A stretch of DNA of 64,000 nt from Mycobacterium arosiense ATCC BAA-1401 = DSM 45069 (GTDB lineage Bacteria; Actinomycetota; Actinomycetes; Mycobacteriales; Mycobacteriaceae), in contig NZ_MVHG01000014.1 in NCBI RefSeq assembly GCF_002086125.1, positions 1-64,000 of the forward strand, written 5' to 3'. The notes below the pieces were generated by a model that did no database searches, had not been told where the DNA came from, and saw nothing but the letters and a program-made list of their open reading frames with translations. The translations under genes and the position numbers were made by a program. Positions 28,684 to 38,425 of the stretch are shown here, one piece after another. Numbering within the stretch: the first letter of the stretch is position 1; each line of letters begins with the position of its first letter.

Positions 28684-29534
28684 ATGGCCTGACCTTTGTG
28701 CGCGCCTTCGATCCGGCGCCGATTACGACCGTGCTCTGCGACGCCGACGACAACTTGTTCGGCTCGGAGAGGCCGGCGTTCGACGCCTCGACCGAGGTGA
28801 CCAACCGTTTCCTGGCCAGGTTCGGTGTGACGTCGCCGCTGAGCTGCGAGGAGCTGCGCAAGCGGGCCGTCGGGAAGAACTTCCGCACCACCGCCCTCGA
28901 CCTGGCGGTGCAGTGTGAGGTGCCGCTCGAGCAGACGCTGGCCCACGGCCGTCCCGCGGCGGTGATCGCCACGGCCGGCGACGTCGCCGGCGGCCGCGCG
29001 TTGTCCTCCGACGAACTCGAGCAGTGGGTGGGCGAGGAGCGTGAACGGGTCACCGCGCACCTTTCGGTCACGCTGACCCCCGATCCGGAGGTGCTGGAGC
29101 CGTTGCGAGACCTCGCAACGCGCTACGCACTGGCGGCGGTGAGCTCCAGCGCGACCAGGCGGCTGCGTGCCTGCTTCACGGCCACCGGTCTCGACGAGCT
29201 CCTACCGGAGACGGTGACGTTCAGCGCGGAGGATTCTCTTCCGGCGCCGACAAGCAAACCCGACCCGGCGGTGTACTCCCATTGCGGGCAGGTGCTGGGC
29301 GTCGCCGCCGAACAGGGGCTGGCCATTGAAGATTCCGTGGCGGGGGTGACGTCGGCGGTGGCCGCCGGCTACGCGACCATCGGCAACCTCATGTTCGTGT
29401 CGCCCGACGAACGGGAATGCCGCCGTGAGGAATTGATCGAGGCCGGTGCTGTCGCGATCACCGATTCGTGGCGTGCCATCGCCGATGCCCTGGTGTTGTC
29501 GGCCGCGCCCAGTGGAGGTTCGGTAGCCCGGTGA
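28680..29534 (+). CDS. HAD superfamily phosphatase
   Basis: The 284-residue protein has HAD motifs: VLCDADDNLFGSE near 19 (DxD nucleophile pair), VSSSATRRLRA near 155 (motif II), KPDPAVYSH near 198 (Lys) and GLAIEDSVAGV near 218 (acidic pair). It resembles beta-phosphoglucomutase/sugar phosphatase members. It starts inside the stop of the first polyol dehydrogenase (ATGA). In this operon it could remove phosphate from a sugar or polyol phosphate. Substrate inferred only from context. Confidence 0.75.
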   Translation: MNGLTFVRAFDPAPITTVLCDADDNLFGSERPAFDASTEVTNRFLARFGVTSPLSCEELRKRAVGKNFRTTALDLAVQCEVPLEQTLAHGRPAAVIATAGDVAGGRALSSDELEQWVGEERERVTAHLSVTLTPDPEVLEPLRDLATRYALAAVSSSATRRLRACFTATGLDELLPETVTFSAEDSLPAPTSKPDPAVYSHCGQVLGVAAEQGLAIEDSVAGVTSAVAAGYATIGNLMFVSPDERECRREELIEAGAVAITDSWRAIADALVLSAAPSGGSVAR

Positions 29535-29568
29535 CGATCCGGGCACTGACCCGGGGAGGAGTTGGCCA

Positions 29569-30981
29569 ATGGAGGCTACCGGAATCAACCTGAACAACGC
29601 GACGCTCGCGACGCTACCGATCCAGGCGCCGACCTACGACCGCGGCAGCGTGACCGTCGGCATCGCGCACATCGGCGCCGGCCATTTCCACCGCGCGCAC
29701 CAGGCCGCGTACCTCAATTTGCTGCTGCAGCAGGGCCTCGCGCACGAGTGGGGCATCTGCGGGGTGGGGGTGATGCCCGCCGACTGGACGATGCGGGACG
29801 TGCTCAACGGCCAGGACGGGCTCTACACGCTTATCTTGGAGAACCCCGACGGCACCCGGGATGCCCAGGTGATCGGCTCGATCATCGACTACCGCTACGC
29901 CCCGGACGACCCAAATTCGGCTTTGGAGGTGCTGGCCGCGCCGTCCACCCGGATCATCTCGCTCACCATTACCGAGGGCGGTTATCGCGACCCGGACGGG
30001 CCCGCGTTCGCGTTGATCGTCGAGGCGTTGGCCCGCCGGCGCCGGCGCGGGATCGCCGCGCCGACGATCCTCTCCTGCGACAACATCGAGAGCAATGGTG
30101 AGGTCGCCAGGCGTACCGTGCTGGCAAGCGCGGACCGGACAGATCCCGAGCTGGCCGAGTGGGTGGCGGAGCACGCCCGCTTCCCGAGTTCGATGGTCGA
30201 CCGCATAACTCCGGCAACGACTTTGGAGATGGCCGCGGAGGTGCGGCGCGACTTCGGCGTCAATGACCGGTGGCCGGTGGTGGCCGAGCCGTTCACCGCC
30301 TGGGTGATCGAAGACGACTTCGCCGATGGCCGGCCACCGCTTGACAAAGCGGGCGTGCTGTTGGTCGATGATGTGCGACCTTACGAGCTGATGAAGCTGC
30401 GACTGCTCAACGCGGGCCATCAGTTGCTGGCCTACTTCGCCCATCTCTGCGGCTTCAAGTACGTCCATGAGGCCGCGAGCGATCCGTTGTTCGCCGAACT
30501 TCTGCTTGCCTACTTCGACTCAGAAGCCATTCCGACGCTCCCCCAGGTGCCCGGGATCGACCTGCACGACTACACCCGCACGCTGGTCGAGCGGTTCGCC
30601 AACCCGGCCGTGCGCGACACCGTCGCGCGGCTGTGCGCCTACGCGTCGGATCGCATCCCGAAATGGCTGTATCCGGTCATTTGCGACAACCTGGCCAGCG
30701 GCGGGCCGGTTCGGCTGGCGGCAGCCGCGGTGGCGAGCTGGGCACGATACGCCGAGGGTGTCGACGAGTGGGGCAAGCCATACGAGGTACTGGATCAGCT
30801 CGCGGACTCGCTCATTCCGATCGCCCGGTCTCAGCACGAGAATCCGACCGCGTTCATCGAAATCACCGCGCTGTTCTACGATCTGGCCCATCAGCCCCGG
30901 TTCGTCGAAGCGTACCGCTGGGCGCTGGATTCGTTGCACAGCAAGGGGGCCCGCGCGACGCTGGAGGCCTTGGTGCGATGA
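29569..30981 (+). CDS. Mannitol dehydrogenase family oxidoreductase (second copy)
   Basis: The 470-residue protein starts at the ATG 29569 after GGGGAGGAG. Motifs parallel the first copy: IAHIGAGHFHRAHQAAYL near 33, SLTITEGGYRDP near 128, MVDRITPATTLE near 208 and MKLRLLNAGHQLLAYFA near 270 (catalytic Lys, Asn and His). The closest type is mannitol 2-dehydrogenase. Having two divergent copies suggests different polyols, or fructuronate/tagaturonate-type substrates, are handled. The kinase gene begins in its stop codon. Confidence 0.8.
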   Translation: MEATGINLNNATLATLPIQAPTYDRGSVTVGIAHIGAGHFHRAHQAAYLNLLLQQGLAHEWGICGVGVMPADWTMRDVLNGQDGLYTLILENPDGTRDAQVIGSIIDYRYAPDDPNSALEVLAAPSTRIISLTITEGGYRDPDGPAFALIVEALARRRRRGIAAPTILSCDNIESNGEVARRTVLASADRTDPELAEWVAEHARFPSSMVDRITPATTLEMAAEVRRDFGVNDRWPVVAEPFTAWVIEDDFADGRPPLDKAGVLLVDDVRPYELMKLRLLNAGHQLLAYFAHLCGFKYVHEAASDPLFAELLLAYFDSEAIPTLPQVPGIDLHDYTRTLVERFANPAVRDTVARLCAYASDRIPKWLYPVICDNLASGGPVRLAAAAVASWARYAEGVDEWGKPYEVLDQLADSLIPIARSQHENPTAFIEITALFYDLAHQPRFVEAYRWALDSLHSKGARATLEALVR

Positions 30982-31886
30982 CCCGCGGGCTGGTCATCGG
31001 CGAGTCGCTGATCGACATCGTCGAGGCCGACGAGCATGTCGGCGGGAGCCCGCTCAACGTCGCCGTCGGACTTGGCCGGCTGGGCCGCGAGGTCGACTTT
31101 TTGACCTCGATCGCCGACGACGCGTACGGCAGGCGCATCGCCGACTACGTCGAATCCGCGGGCGTGCAACTGCTTTCGGATAGCACGACGGCGCGGCGCA
31201 CGGCGACCGCGCGCTCGACGATCGCCGAAGACGGATCGGCCGACTACGTTTTCGATCTGGACTGGCGGCTCTCCGGAATGCCGCCGGTCACGCCGCCGCT
31301 CTTCGTCCACACCGGATCGATTGCCGCCGTTGCGGATCCGGGTTGCCTGGCGGTGGCGGCGCTGATCGATACCTATCGCGTCTCGGCCACGGTCACCTTC
31401 GATCCGAACGTGCGGCCGTCGCTGATCGCCGACCGGGAGCTGGCCGTAGCGCGCATCGAGCATCTCATCGAACGCAGCGACATCGTGAAGGTCAGCGAGG
31501 AAGACTTGCGCTGGATCGAGCCCGCTCACCCGCCCGCGCAGATCGCGCAGGCGTGGCTGCGGTTGGGCCCCGCCATCGTGGCGGTGACGATGGCCGACCG
31601 CGGCGCGGTGGCGTTCTGCGCGGCGGGGGTCGCCAGGGTGCCGACGCGCGCGGTCCGCGTGGTCGACACCGTCGGCGCCGGCGACTCTTTCATGGCCGGG
31701 CTGCTCGACGCGCTCTGGGAATCAGGATGGTTGGGCGGCGACCAACGCGCCGCGTTGCACGGGATTGATGTGGACACGCTGGCGGCGGCACTCGAGGCGG
31801 CGAGCATGTGTGCGGCGCTTACCGTTGCACGCGCGGGAGCTGACCTGCCGGATCGGGCTGCGCTGGACGCCGCTTCGCGTCGCTAG
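30978..31886 (+). CDS. PfkB family carbohydrate kinase (fructokinase-like)
   Basis: From the ATG at 30978 (ATGA overlap with the dehydrogenase) the protein has 302 residues. PfkB landmarks are GESLIDIVEADEHVGGSPLN at the N-terminus, GLGRLGREVDFL near 34, FDPNVRP near 140 and DTVGAGDSFMAGLLDAL near 230, with the catalytic Asp and anion hole. It would phosphorylate the ketose made by the dehydrogenases, such as fructose. No transporter or regulator is encoded in the operon. Confidence 0.85.
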   Translation: MTRGLVIGESLIDIVEADEHVGGSPLNVAVGLGRLGREVDFLTSIADDAYGRRIADYVESAGVQLLSDSTTARRTATARSTIAEDGSADYVFDLDWRLSGMPPVTPPLFVHTGSIAAVADPGCLAVAALIDTYRVSATVTFDPNVRPSLIADRELAVARIEHLIERSDIVKVSEEDLRWIEPAHPPAQIAQAWLRLGPAIVAVTMADRGAVAFCAAGVARVPTRAVRVVDTVGAGDSFMAGLLDALWESGWLGGDQRAALHGIDVDTLAAALEAASMCAALTVARAGADLPDRAALDAASRR

Positions 31887-31984
31887 GGGTGCCCTCCGGC
31901 GTTGCCCGGTGTCTGGCCGGACGATCCCACGTCGTAGCCCCGTCGTGCTGTTTTGCCGGAGGCCCTCCGGGCATACTGATCTGC

Positions 31985-32887
31985 ATGCGCTCCATCTGGA
32001 AGGGTTCCATCGCGTTCGGGCTGGTGAACGTCCCGGTCAAGGTGTACAGCGCCACCGAGGACCACGACATCAAGTTCCACCAGGTGCACGCCAAGGACAA
32101 CGGCCGCATCCGATACCAGCGCGTGTGCGAGGTGGACGGTGAAGTCGTCGAATACCGCGACATCGTCCGCGCCTACGAATCCGACGACGGACAGATGGTC
32201 ATCATCACCGACGATGACATCGCCACCCTCCCCGAAGAACGCAGCCGCGAGATCGAGGTGCTGGAGTTCGTCCCGGCCAGCGACGTGGACCCGATGTTGT
32301 TCGACCGCAGCTATTTCCTCGAGCCCGACTCGAAGTCGTCGAAATCCTATGTGCTGCTGGCCAAGACGCTGGCCGAGACGGACCGCATGGCGATCGTGCA
32401 TTTCACGCTGCGCAACAAGACCCGGCTGGCGGCCTTGCGCGTCAAGGACTTCGGCAAGCGCGACGTCATGGTGATCCACACGTTGTTGTGGCCCGACGAG
32501 ATTCGTGACCCGGACTTTCCGATCCTGGACAAGAAGGTCGAGGTCAAGCCCGCCGAGCTCAAGATGGCCGGGCAGGTGGTGGAGTCGATGGCCGAGGAGT
32601 TCAACCCCGACCGCTACCACGACGACTACCAGGAGCAGCTGCACGAGCTGGTCCAAGCCAAACTCGAAGGCGGAGAGGCGTTTACCACCGAGGAGCAGCC
32701 GAAGGAGCTGGACGAGACCGAGGACGTCTCCGACCTGCTCGCCAAGCTGGAGGCCAGCGTGAAGGCGCGCTCCGGTAACGGCAAGGCACCCACGAAGAAG
32801 GCGCCCGCGAAGAAGACCGCGGCGAAGAAAACGGCCGCCAAGAAGGCTCCAGCCAAGAAGGCGGCCGCGAAAGCGTCGGCGAAATAA
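31985..32887 (+). CDS. mku: NHEJ DNA end-binding protein Ku
   Basis: The 300-residue protein starts MRSIWKGSIAFGLVNVPVK at 31985; the open frame upstream lacks homology. The Ku core occupies about 1-250. The C-terminus (about 268-300) is a lysine/alanine tail of KKAPAKK-type repeats, absent from the 273-residue M. tuberculosis Ku but known in other mycobacteria, where it adds DNA binding. It homodimerises around broken ends and recruits LigD; it also stimulates UvrD1. It converges with pstA1, with only 6 bases between stops. Confidence 0.95.
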   Translation: MRSIWKGSIAFGLVNVPVKVYSATEDHDIKFHQVHAKDNGRIRYQRVCEVDGEVVEYRDIVRAYESDDGQMVIITDDDIATLPEERSREIEVLEFVPASDVDPMLFDRSYFLEPDSKSSKSYVLLAKTLAETDRMAIVHFTLRNKTRLAALRVKDFGKRDVMVIHTLLWPDEIRDPDFPILDKKVEVKPAELKMAGQVVESMAEEFNPDRYHDDYQEQLHELVQAKLEGGEAFTTEEQPKELDETEDVSDLLAKLEASVKARSGNGKAPTKKAPAKKTAAKKTAAKKAPAKKAAAKASAK

Positions 32888-32893
32888 GCCTGG

Positions 32894-33796
32894 TCAGCGT
32901 TTGCGCGTGGCCAGGAAGCGGGTCAGCGCGGCGACGATGTTGATCACGGCGACCATGATGATCAGCGTCAGCGCCGCACCCCAGATCCGCAAAAAACCCG
33001 CGTGTTCGGGGTTGGTGAGTTCGGTATAGATCAGCAGCGGGAGCGACGCCATGTTGCCGTGGAAGATGTCGAGGTTGATCGACCGGCTGTAGCCGACCAG
33101 CACCAGCACCGGCGCCGTTTCGCCGATCACCCGCGCGACGGACAGCAGGATCCCGGACACGATGCCGGGCATCGCGATCGGGAAGACGATCCGCACGATG
33201 GTCTTCCATTTGGACACGCCGAGTGCGTAGCTGGCCTCCCGCAGGTCGTCGGGCACCAGCCGCAGCATCTCCTCGGCCGAGCGCACCACCACCGGCAACA
33301 TCAGCAAGACCAGCGCCAGCGACACCGCGAACGAACTCTGCTGGAAGCCCAGGGTGGCGATCCAGAGGCTGAAAATAAACAGCGCCGCCACGATCGAGGG
33401 CACCCCGGCGAGCACATCGACCATGAACGTCGTCAGCCGCACCAGGCGCCCGGACCCGTATTCGACCAGGAACACCGCGGTCATCAGGCCCAGCGGTACG
33501 GCCAGGACGGCCGCCACCCCGGCCTGCACCAGCGTGCCGTACACCGCGTGGTAGACGCCGCCGGCGAACTGTTCCGGCAGCACGCCGTGTAGCGAGTGGG
33601 TCCACCACCCCGACCGCGTCACGGCGTACCAGCCGCGGGCGACGACGATCCAGAGCACCCAGATCAGCGGCACCAGCGCGACGCAGAACGAACCCAGGAA
33701 GAAAAGCGTCGCGGCGTTGTTGGTGATCCGGCGCCGAAAGCTCAGCGGCCGGAACACCTCGACTTTGACCGGTCGGTCCAACGCATCAACGGTCAC
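32894..33796 (-). CDS. pstA1: Phosphate ABC transporter permease PstA1
   Basis: From the GTG at 33796 the protein has 300 residues. It has an ABC permease loop (EEMLRLVPDDLREASYALGVSKWKT) near 185 and six hydrophobic segments. The sequence is close to M. tuberculosis PstA1 (Rv0930), not PstA2. A TTG 21 bases upstream lies in the dispersed repeat and is less likely. It is downstream of pstC2 and pairs with it to form the channel for inorganic phosphate. Confidence 0.85.
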   Translation of the reverse strand: MTVDALDRPVKVEVFRPLSFRRRITNNAATLFFLGSFCVALVPLIWVLWIVVARGWYAVTRSGWWTHSLHGVLPEQFAGGVYHAVYGTLVQAGVAAVLAVPLGLMTAVFLVEYGSGRLVRLTTFMVDVLAGVPSIVAALFIFSLWIATLGFQQSSFAVSLALVLLMLPVVVRSAEEMLRLVPDDLREASYALGVSKWKTIVRIVFPIAMPGIVSGILLSVARVIGETAPVLVLVGYSRSINLDIFHGNMASLPLLIYTELTNPEHAGFLRIWGAALTLIIMVAVINIVAALTRFLATRKR

Positions 33797-33807
33797 GAGC
33801 GCCGCTC

Positions 33808-33834
33808 TCCCCCGCAAGCGGGAGGTGCCCCCGC
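33808..33834. repeat. Dispersed GC-rich palindromic repeat, copy 2
   Basis: This 27-base copy, beginning TCCCCCGCAAGCGGGAGG, differs at one base from 5183-5209. It occupies the 99-base gap between pstC2 and pstA1 and ends transcript continuity with a possible hairpin. Insertion within an operon suggests the element is mobile or once was. Confidence 0.6.
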
Positions 33835-33895
33835 ATCGTCGCTTCGCCCTGCATCCTCACCGGCGCGGGTCACCAGCGCCGCTCCTCGTCGCGGA

Positions 33896-34894
33896 TCATC
33901 CGTTGACCTTGCCTCCGGCGATCGCGCGGGCGAGCGCGTTGACGACGAACGTCAACACGAACAGCGCGAATCCCGCCGAGATGTACGCACCCGTCGGCAG
34001 CGGCGAGCTGAACTCCGCGGCCGCCGACGCGATCTTCGATGCGAACGTGTAGCCGCCGTCGAACAGCGACCAATTACCCGGGTGGGCGGCTGACCGCAGG
34101 ATGATCAGCACCGCCACGGTCTCGCCCAGCGCCCGGCCCAACCCGAGCATCGAGGCGGCGATCACACCGCTGCGGCCGAACGGCAGCACGGTCATCCGCA
34201 CCACTTCCCATTTGGTGGCGCCCAGCGCCTGGGCCGCTTCCATCTGGATGTGTGGGGTCTGCCGAAACACCTCGCGCGAGACGGAGGTGATGATCGGCAG
34301 GATCATCACCGAGAGCACCACGGCGGCGGTGAAGATTGTGCCGCCCCCGGCCAACGAGACGTTGCCCTGCTTGAACAGGAACAGCCAGCCCAGGTGGCGA
34401 TTGAGATACGACGCCGCCGGCTCAATGCGCGGCGCGAGCACGAAAATGCCCCACAGGCCGAAGATGATCGACGGCACGGCGGCGAGCAGATCCACCACCG
34501 CCCCGAAGGGACGCGCCAGCCGCTTGGGTGCGTACTGGGTGAGGAACACGGCGATGCCGACCGCGACGGGGACGGCCAGCACCAGCGCGCTGAGCGAACT
34601 GAGCACCGTCACCATCAGCAGGTCGCGGATGCCGAACGCGAGGTTGTGCGGGTCGCTGGTGCTGAATTTGGCGCTGGTGAAGAAGTTCGCGTGGTTGACG
34701 CGCAGCGACGGGACGGCACGCAGCAACAGGAACACCGCAATCAGCAGGATGGCGACCACGATCGTCGAACCGGCGGCGGCGGCGATCAGCTTGAACAGGC
34801 GATCGGCCCGCCGGCCCACGTGTTGACTCAGCGCTGTGAGTGCCGGCTTCTCCGGGATGGACGGGCCGATTGCTGTTCCTCGTGTCACGACCAT
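33896..34894 (-). CDS. pstC2: Phosphate ABC transporter permease PstC2
   Basis: The 332-residue protein begins [16 protein letters not shown], has six hydrophobic segments and the permease coupling loop [17 protein letters not shown] near 230. The C-terminus ([17 protein letters not shown]) and body match M. tuberculosis PstC2 (Rv0929). It starts 6 bases after the pstS3 stop, so it is co-transcribed with it. It is an inner-membrane subunit of the high-affinity phosphate importer. Confidence 0.9.
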   Translation of the reverse strand: MVVTRGTAIGPSIPEKPALTALSQHVGRRADRLFKLIAAAAGSTIVVAILLIAVFLLLRAVPSLRVNHANFFTSAKFSTSDPHNLAFGIRDLLMVTVLSSLSALVLAVPVAVGIAVFLTQYAPKRLARPFGAVVDLLAAVPSIIFGLWGIFVLAPRIEPAASYLNRHLGWLFLFKQGNVSLAGGGTIFTAAVVLSVMILPIITSVSREVFRQTPHIQMEAAQALGATKWEVVRMTVLPFGRSGVIAASMLGLGRALGETVAVLIILRSAAHPGNWSLFDGGYTFASKIASAAAEFSSPLPTGAYISAGFALFVLTFVVNALARAIAGGKVNG

Positions 34895-34900
34895 CCCAGG

Positions 34901-36013
34901 CTATGTGATGGCGTTGATGGAAGCAGACAACCTCGACTTGAACGCGTCAGGGATGGGGATGTAGCCGTTGTCGGCCAGGCCGTTCTGCCCGGCGCCGATG
35001 GTGGTCTGCAGGAACGCCTTGACCGCCGTACCGACCTGGGCGTCGGGATACTTCGAGCAGACGATCTCGTAGGTGGCCAGCACGATCGGGTAGGAACCGG
35101 CCTGGGTCGGCTTGTAGAAGGACAGCGTGTCCAGCACCAGGTCGTTGCCCTGGCCTTTGATCTTGGCTCCGGCGATCGTCTTGCCCACCGAGTCGGCGCT
35201 GATCGACACCGCATCCGGGCCGGCCGAGGTGATGATCTTGGCCATGCTCAGCTGCTGCGCCTGAGCAAACGACCACTCGTTGTATGTGACCGATCCCTCG
35301 GTCGCCTTGATCGCCGCCGAGGTGCCGTCGTTGCCTTTTGCTCCCTCGCCGACGCCACCCTTGAACGTCTTGCCGGCGCCCTTGCCCCACGCGCCGTTGG
35401 AAGCGGCATCGAGGTACTTCTGGAAGTTGTCGGTGGTGCCGGATTCGTCATTGCGGAATACGACGTGAATCGGCTCGGATGGCAGGGTGGCTCCCGGGTT
35501 GAGCGCCTGAATCGCGGCATCGTTCCACGTCGTGATCGCACCGTTGAAAATCTTGGCGGCCGTGGTCCCGTCCAGGCTCAGGGAATTGAGGCCCGCGACG
35601 TTGTAGGTGATGGCGATCGGCCCGAAGACCACCGGCAGGTTCAGCGCCGGCGACCCGCATCGCTGTTGCGCAGCGGCGTATTCGTTGGCCGCCAGGGGCG
35701 AGTCCGACCCACCGAAATCCGTTTGCTTACCATTGAATTCGCTGATTCCCGCGCCGGACCCGTTGGCGGTGTAGTTCAGCGTCTGGCCGGGGCAGGCCTG
35801 CTCGTATGCGTTGACGAATCGGGTCATCGCGTTGGCCTGGGCCGTCGACCCGCTGGCCTTGAGGGCTTTCTTTCCGCCGCAGCTCACGTTGCCCGGCGAG
35901 GAGCCGCTCGTTGCGCTCGCGCCGGTCGAGTTGTTGTCGCTTCCGCACCCGGACAGCGCCAGCGCTGCGGCGCTCAGGACACTCAGCACGGCGCCAAATC
36001 GGTTGAGGTTCAA
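34901..36013 (-). CDS. pstS3: Phosphate-binding lipoprotein PstS3
   Basis: The 370-residue protein starts at a TTG (36013) with AAGGAAG upstream. A lipobox ends at Cys23 (LSGC), so it is a membrane-anchored lipoprotein. Phosphate-binding segments are [13 protein letters not shown] near 50, [21 protein letters not shown] near 85-105 and [15 protein letters not shown] near 187. It resembles Rv0928 (PstS3) far more than PstS1. It delivers phosphate to PstC2-PstA1. A 21-base motif shared with the upstream paralogue lies 82 bases before the start. Confidence 0.9.
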   Translation of the reverse strand: MNLNRFGAVLSVLSAAALALSGCGSDNNSTGASATSGSSPGNVSCGGKKALKASGSTAQANAMTRFVNAYEQACPGQTLNYTANGSGAGISEFNGKQTDFGGSDSPLAANEYAAAQQRCGSPALNLPVVFGPIAITYNVAGLNSLSLDGTTAAKIFNGAITTWNDAAIQALNPGATLPSEPIHVVFRNDESGTTDNFQKYLDAASNGAWGKGAGKTFKGGVGEGAKGNDGTSAAIKATEGSVTYNEWSFAQAQQLSMAKIITSAGPDAVSISADSVGKTIAGAKIKGQGNDLVLDTLSFYKPTQAGSYPIVLATYEIVCSKYPDAQVGTAVKAFLQTTIGAGQNGLADNGYIPIPDAFKSRLSASINAIT

Positions 36014-36094
36014 TTCGCTTCCTTACAGTAGGGATGAAACAGCCTCGCCGCCGGTGGGTAAGACTTCGCCCGACCGGCCCGTCTCGCAGCCCGA

Positions 36095-36115
36095 AGCTAA
36101 CAGTAACAAGGTTAA
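36095..36115 (-). promoter_or_regulatory. Candidate phosphate-response element upstream of pstS3
   Basis: Read on the minus strand, TTAACCTTGTTACTGTTAGC recurs with few changes before the second pstS gene (37412-37432), while the rest of the leader differs. Conservation of this short block suggests a regulator site, most plausibly for SenX3-RegX3, which controls pst genes under phosphate limitation. The consensus was not checked. Confidence 0.45.
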
Positions 36116-36261
36116 ATGTGAGCAAATTGTTCGCCGAACGGCGCTGAACGCGATATTCACCCACGTCGACGCGGGTCGGTGGCGACGTCGATGCACCTCG
36201 AAGGCGCGCGACAGCAAAGAAAGCGCGGGGCTTGGCCCAGCCGGCCATGACCGTTCTCACC

Positions 36262-37368
36262 TCACGAGATGGCGTTGATGGACTCCGCCAGCCGTGCCTT
36301 GAATGACGGGGGCACCGGGATATACCCGTTGCCCGCCAACCCGTTTTGTCCGTCGCCGATTGTGCTCTGCAGGAACGCCTTTACCGCCGCACCGGCCTGG
36401 GGGTCAGGGTATTCCGAGCACACGATCTCGTAGGTGGCCAGCACGATGGGGTAGGAGCCGGGTCGGGTCGGCTTGTAGAACGAGAAGGTGTCGACGACCA
36501 AGTCGTTGCCCCGCCCGGTCAGGGTGGCTCCGGAGATCGTCTTGCCGACCGACTCCGCACCGATCGACACCGGGTCCGGGCCGGCCGAGGTGACGATCCT
36601 GGCCATGTTCAGTCGCTGCGCCATCGCGAACGACCATTCGGCGTAGCCGATCGATCCTTCGGTCGCCTTCACGGCCGCCGACGTGCCGCCGTTGCCCTCG
36701 GCGCCCTCGCCGACCCCACCGTTGAAGGCCTTGCCGATACCCCTGTCCCACACGCCGTCGGACGCGGAGTCCAGATATTTCTGGAAATTGTCCGTGGTGC
36801 CGGACTGGTCGCTGCGGAACATCACGTGGATGGGCTCGGCGGGCAGTTTAATGCCGGGGTTCAGCGCCCGGATGGCGGGATCGTTCCAGGTGGCAACCGC
36901 GCCCTTGAAGATTTTGGCGGCGGTGGGGCCGTCCAGGATCAGCGAGTTGACGCCCCTGACGTTGTAGGTGATCGCGATCGGGCCGAAAACCACCGGCAAG
37001 TTCCATGCCGGCGAACCGCACCGCGCCTGGGCCGCGAAGTATTCGATCGGGGCCAGCGGTGAGTCCGAGCCTGCGAAATCGGTTTGCTTAGCGGTGAATT
37101 CACCGATGCCGGCACCCGAACCGTTGGGGGTGTAGTTCAGCGTCTGGCCGGGGCAGGCCCGCTCGAACGAGCTGACGAAGCGGGTCATCGCGTTGGCCTG
37201 CGCGGTCGACCCGCTGGCCTTGAGGGCCTTCTTTCCACCGCAATCGACGTGGCCGGGCGGGGTTGCCCCGCTCCCCCACGCCCGAGTGTCGTTGCCACCG
37301 CAGCCCGACAACGCCAGCGCACCGGCGGTCAGGAGGCTCAACGCGGCACCAAATCGGTTGCGCCTCAA
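36262..37368 (-). CDS. PstS3-like phosphate-binding lipoprotein (tandem paralogue)
   Basis: The 368-residue protein is a close tandem copy of PstS3, also starting at a TTG after AAGGAAG and with a lipobox Cys at 23. Binding segments are kept ([51 protein letters not shown]). The spacer after the Cys differs, and so do scattered surface residues. It has its own promoter region: 248 bases separate it from pstS3. Duplicate binding proteins may serve different phosphate levels or phosphate forms. No pstB gene lies next to either copy. Confidence 0.85.
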   Translation of the reverse strand: MRRNRFGAALSLLTAGALALSGCGGNDTRAWGSGATPPGHVDCGGKKALKASGSTAQANAMTRFVSSFERACPGQTLNYTPNGSGAGIGEFTAKQTDFAGSDSPLAPIEYFAAQARCGSPAWNLPVVFGPIAITYNVRGVNSLILDGPTAAKIFKGAVATWNDPAIRALNPGIKLPAEPIHVMFRSDQSGTTDNFQKYLDSASDGVWDRGIGKAFNGGVGEGAEGNGGTSAAVKATEGSIGYAEWSFAMAQRLNMARIVTSAGPDPVSIGAESVGKTISGATLTGRGNDLVVDTFSFYKPTRPGSYPIVLATYEIVCSEYPDPQAGAAVKAFLQSTIGDGQNGLAGNGYIPVPPSFKARLAESINAIS

Positions 37369-37411
37369 GTTACTTCCTTACGGTCAAGACCAGACATGAT
37401 CGTCGCCGTTC

Positions 37412-37432
37412 AGCTAACAGCACCAAGGTGAA
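37412..37432 (-). promoter_or_regulatory. Candidate phosphate-response element upstream of the pstS paralogue
   Basis: Read on the minus strand, TTCACCTTGGTGCTGTTAGC matches the block before pstS3. It lies 44 bases upstream of the TTG start. A flanking GTTCACC and GCTGAAC make a looser inverted pattern here. Confidence 0.45.
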
Positions 37433-37526
37433 CGGCGGGCGAATGACCGCCCGGGGGCAGGTGGGGCGCCCGGCGCCGCGCGCGTGCCTGCGCCACGGGC
37501 CGTTTCGACGCCCCCGTGTGCAAAAG

Positions 37527-37540
37527 TAGAACCTGTTCCA
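37527..37540 (+). promoter_or_regulatory. Candidate KstR-type operator
   Basis: TAGAACCTGTTCCA fits TNNAACNNGTTNNA, with one arm mismatch to the perfect copies at 2617 and 20089. It lies 70 bases before the SDR start, and would control the SDR and the reductase gene that follows. Confidence 0.55.
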
Positions 37541-37609
37541 GAAATGCCCGATCCGAGACGGCGCGGCTTGCTACCGTGTCGGCTGATACCGCAACAAAGA
37601 GAGGCCGCC

Positions 37610-38401
37610 ATGATCCTTGACAGGTTCCGTCTCGACGACAAAGTCGCCGTCATCACTGGTGCGGGTCGCGGCCTCGGGGCGGCCATCGCGCTGGCCTTCG
37701 CCGAGGCGGGTGCGGACGTTCTCATCGCCTCGCGCACGGAATCGCAACTAGAAACCGTCGCCGAACAGGTCCGCGCCGCGGGTCGGCGGGCCCACGTGGT
37801 GACCGCCGATCTGGCGCATCCCGAGTCCACCGCGCAGCTCGCCGGTCAGGCCGTCGAGGCCTTCGGGAAACTAGACATCGTCGTCAACAACGTCGGCGGG
37901 ACCATGCCCAACACGCTGCTGACCACCTCGACGAAGGATCTCAAGGACGCCTTCACCTTCAACGTCGCCACGGCCCACGCGCTGACGCTGGCCGCCGTGC
38001 CGCTGATGCTGGAGCACGCCGACGGCGGCAGCATCATCAACATCACCTCGACAATGGGCCGGCTGGCCGGGCGCGGTTTCGCCGCCTACGGCACCGCCAA
38101 GGCCGCACTGTCGCACTACACTCGGCTGGCCGCCCTGGATCTGTGCCCGCGTATTCGGGTCAACGCGATCGCCCCGGGGTCGATCCTGACCTCCGCGCTG
38201 GACGTGGTCGCCTCCAACGACGAACTGCGGGCACCCATGGAGAAGGCCACGCCGATGCGGCGCCTCGGCGACCCCGTCGACATCGCCGCCGCCGCGGTCT
38301 ATTTGGCCTCGCCCGCCGGCAGCTTCCTCACCGGCAAGACGCTCGAGGTCGACGGCGGCCTCACCTTCCCCAACCTCGACATTCCCGTACCGGACCTGTG
38401 A
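37610..38401 (+). CDS. SDR family oxidoreductase (Rv0927c homologue)
   Basis: The 263-residue protein starts [19 protein letters not shown] at 37610 (AGAGAGG upstream). It is a classical [13 protein letters not shown] near 17, NNVGGTMPN near 92, Ser in [10 protein letters not shown] near 145, YGTAK near 158, and the C-terminal [10 protein letters not shown]. It closely matches Rv0927c. It precedes a dihydrodipicolinate reductase-like gene by 24 bases and lies behind a KstR-type site, suggesting a lipid or steroid hydroxyl/keto substrate. Confidence 0.85.
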   Translation: MILDRFRLDDKVAVITGAGRGLGAAIALAFAEAGADVLIASRTESQLETVAEQVRAAGRRAHVVTADLAHPESTAQLAGQAVEAFGKLDIVVNNVGGTMPNTLLTTSTKDLKDAFTFNVATAHALTLAAVPLMLEHADGGSIINITSTMGRLAGRGFAAYGTAKAALSHYTRLAALDLCPRIRVNAIAPGSILTSALDVVASNDELRAPMEKATPMRRLGDPVDIAAAAVYLASPAGSFLTGKTLEVDGGLTFPNLDIPVPDL

Positions 38402-38425
38402 CCCCCGACCACTGAGGAGCACGTC

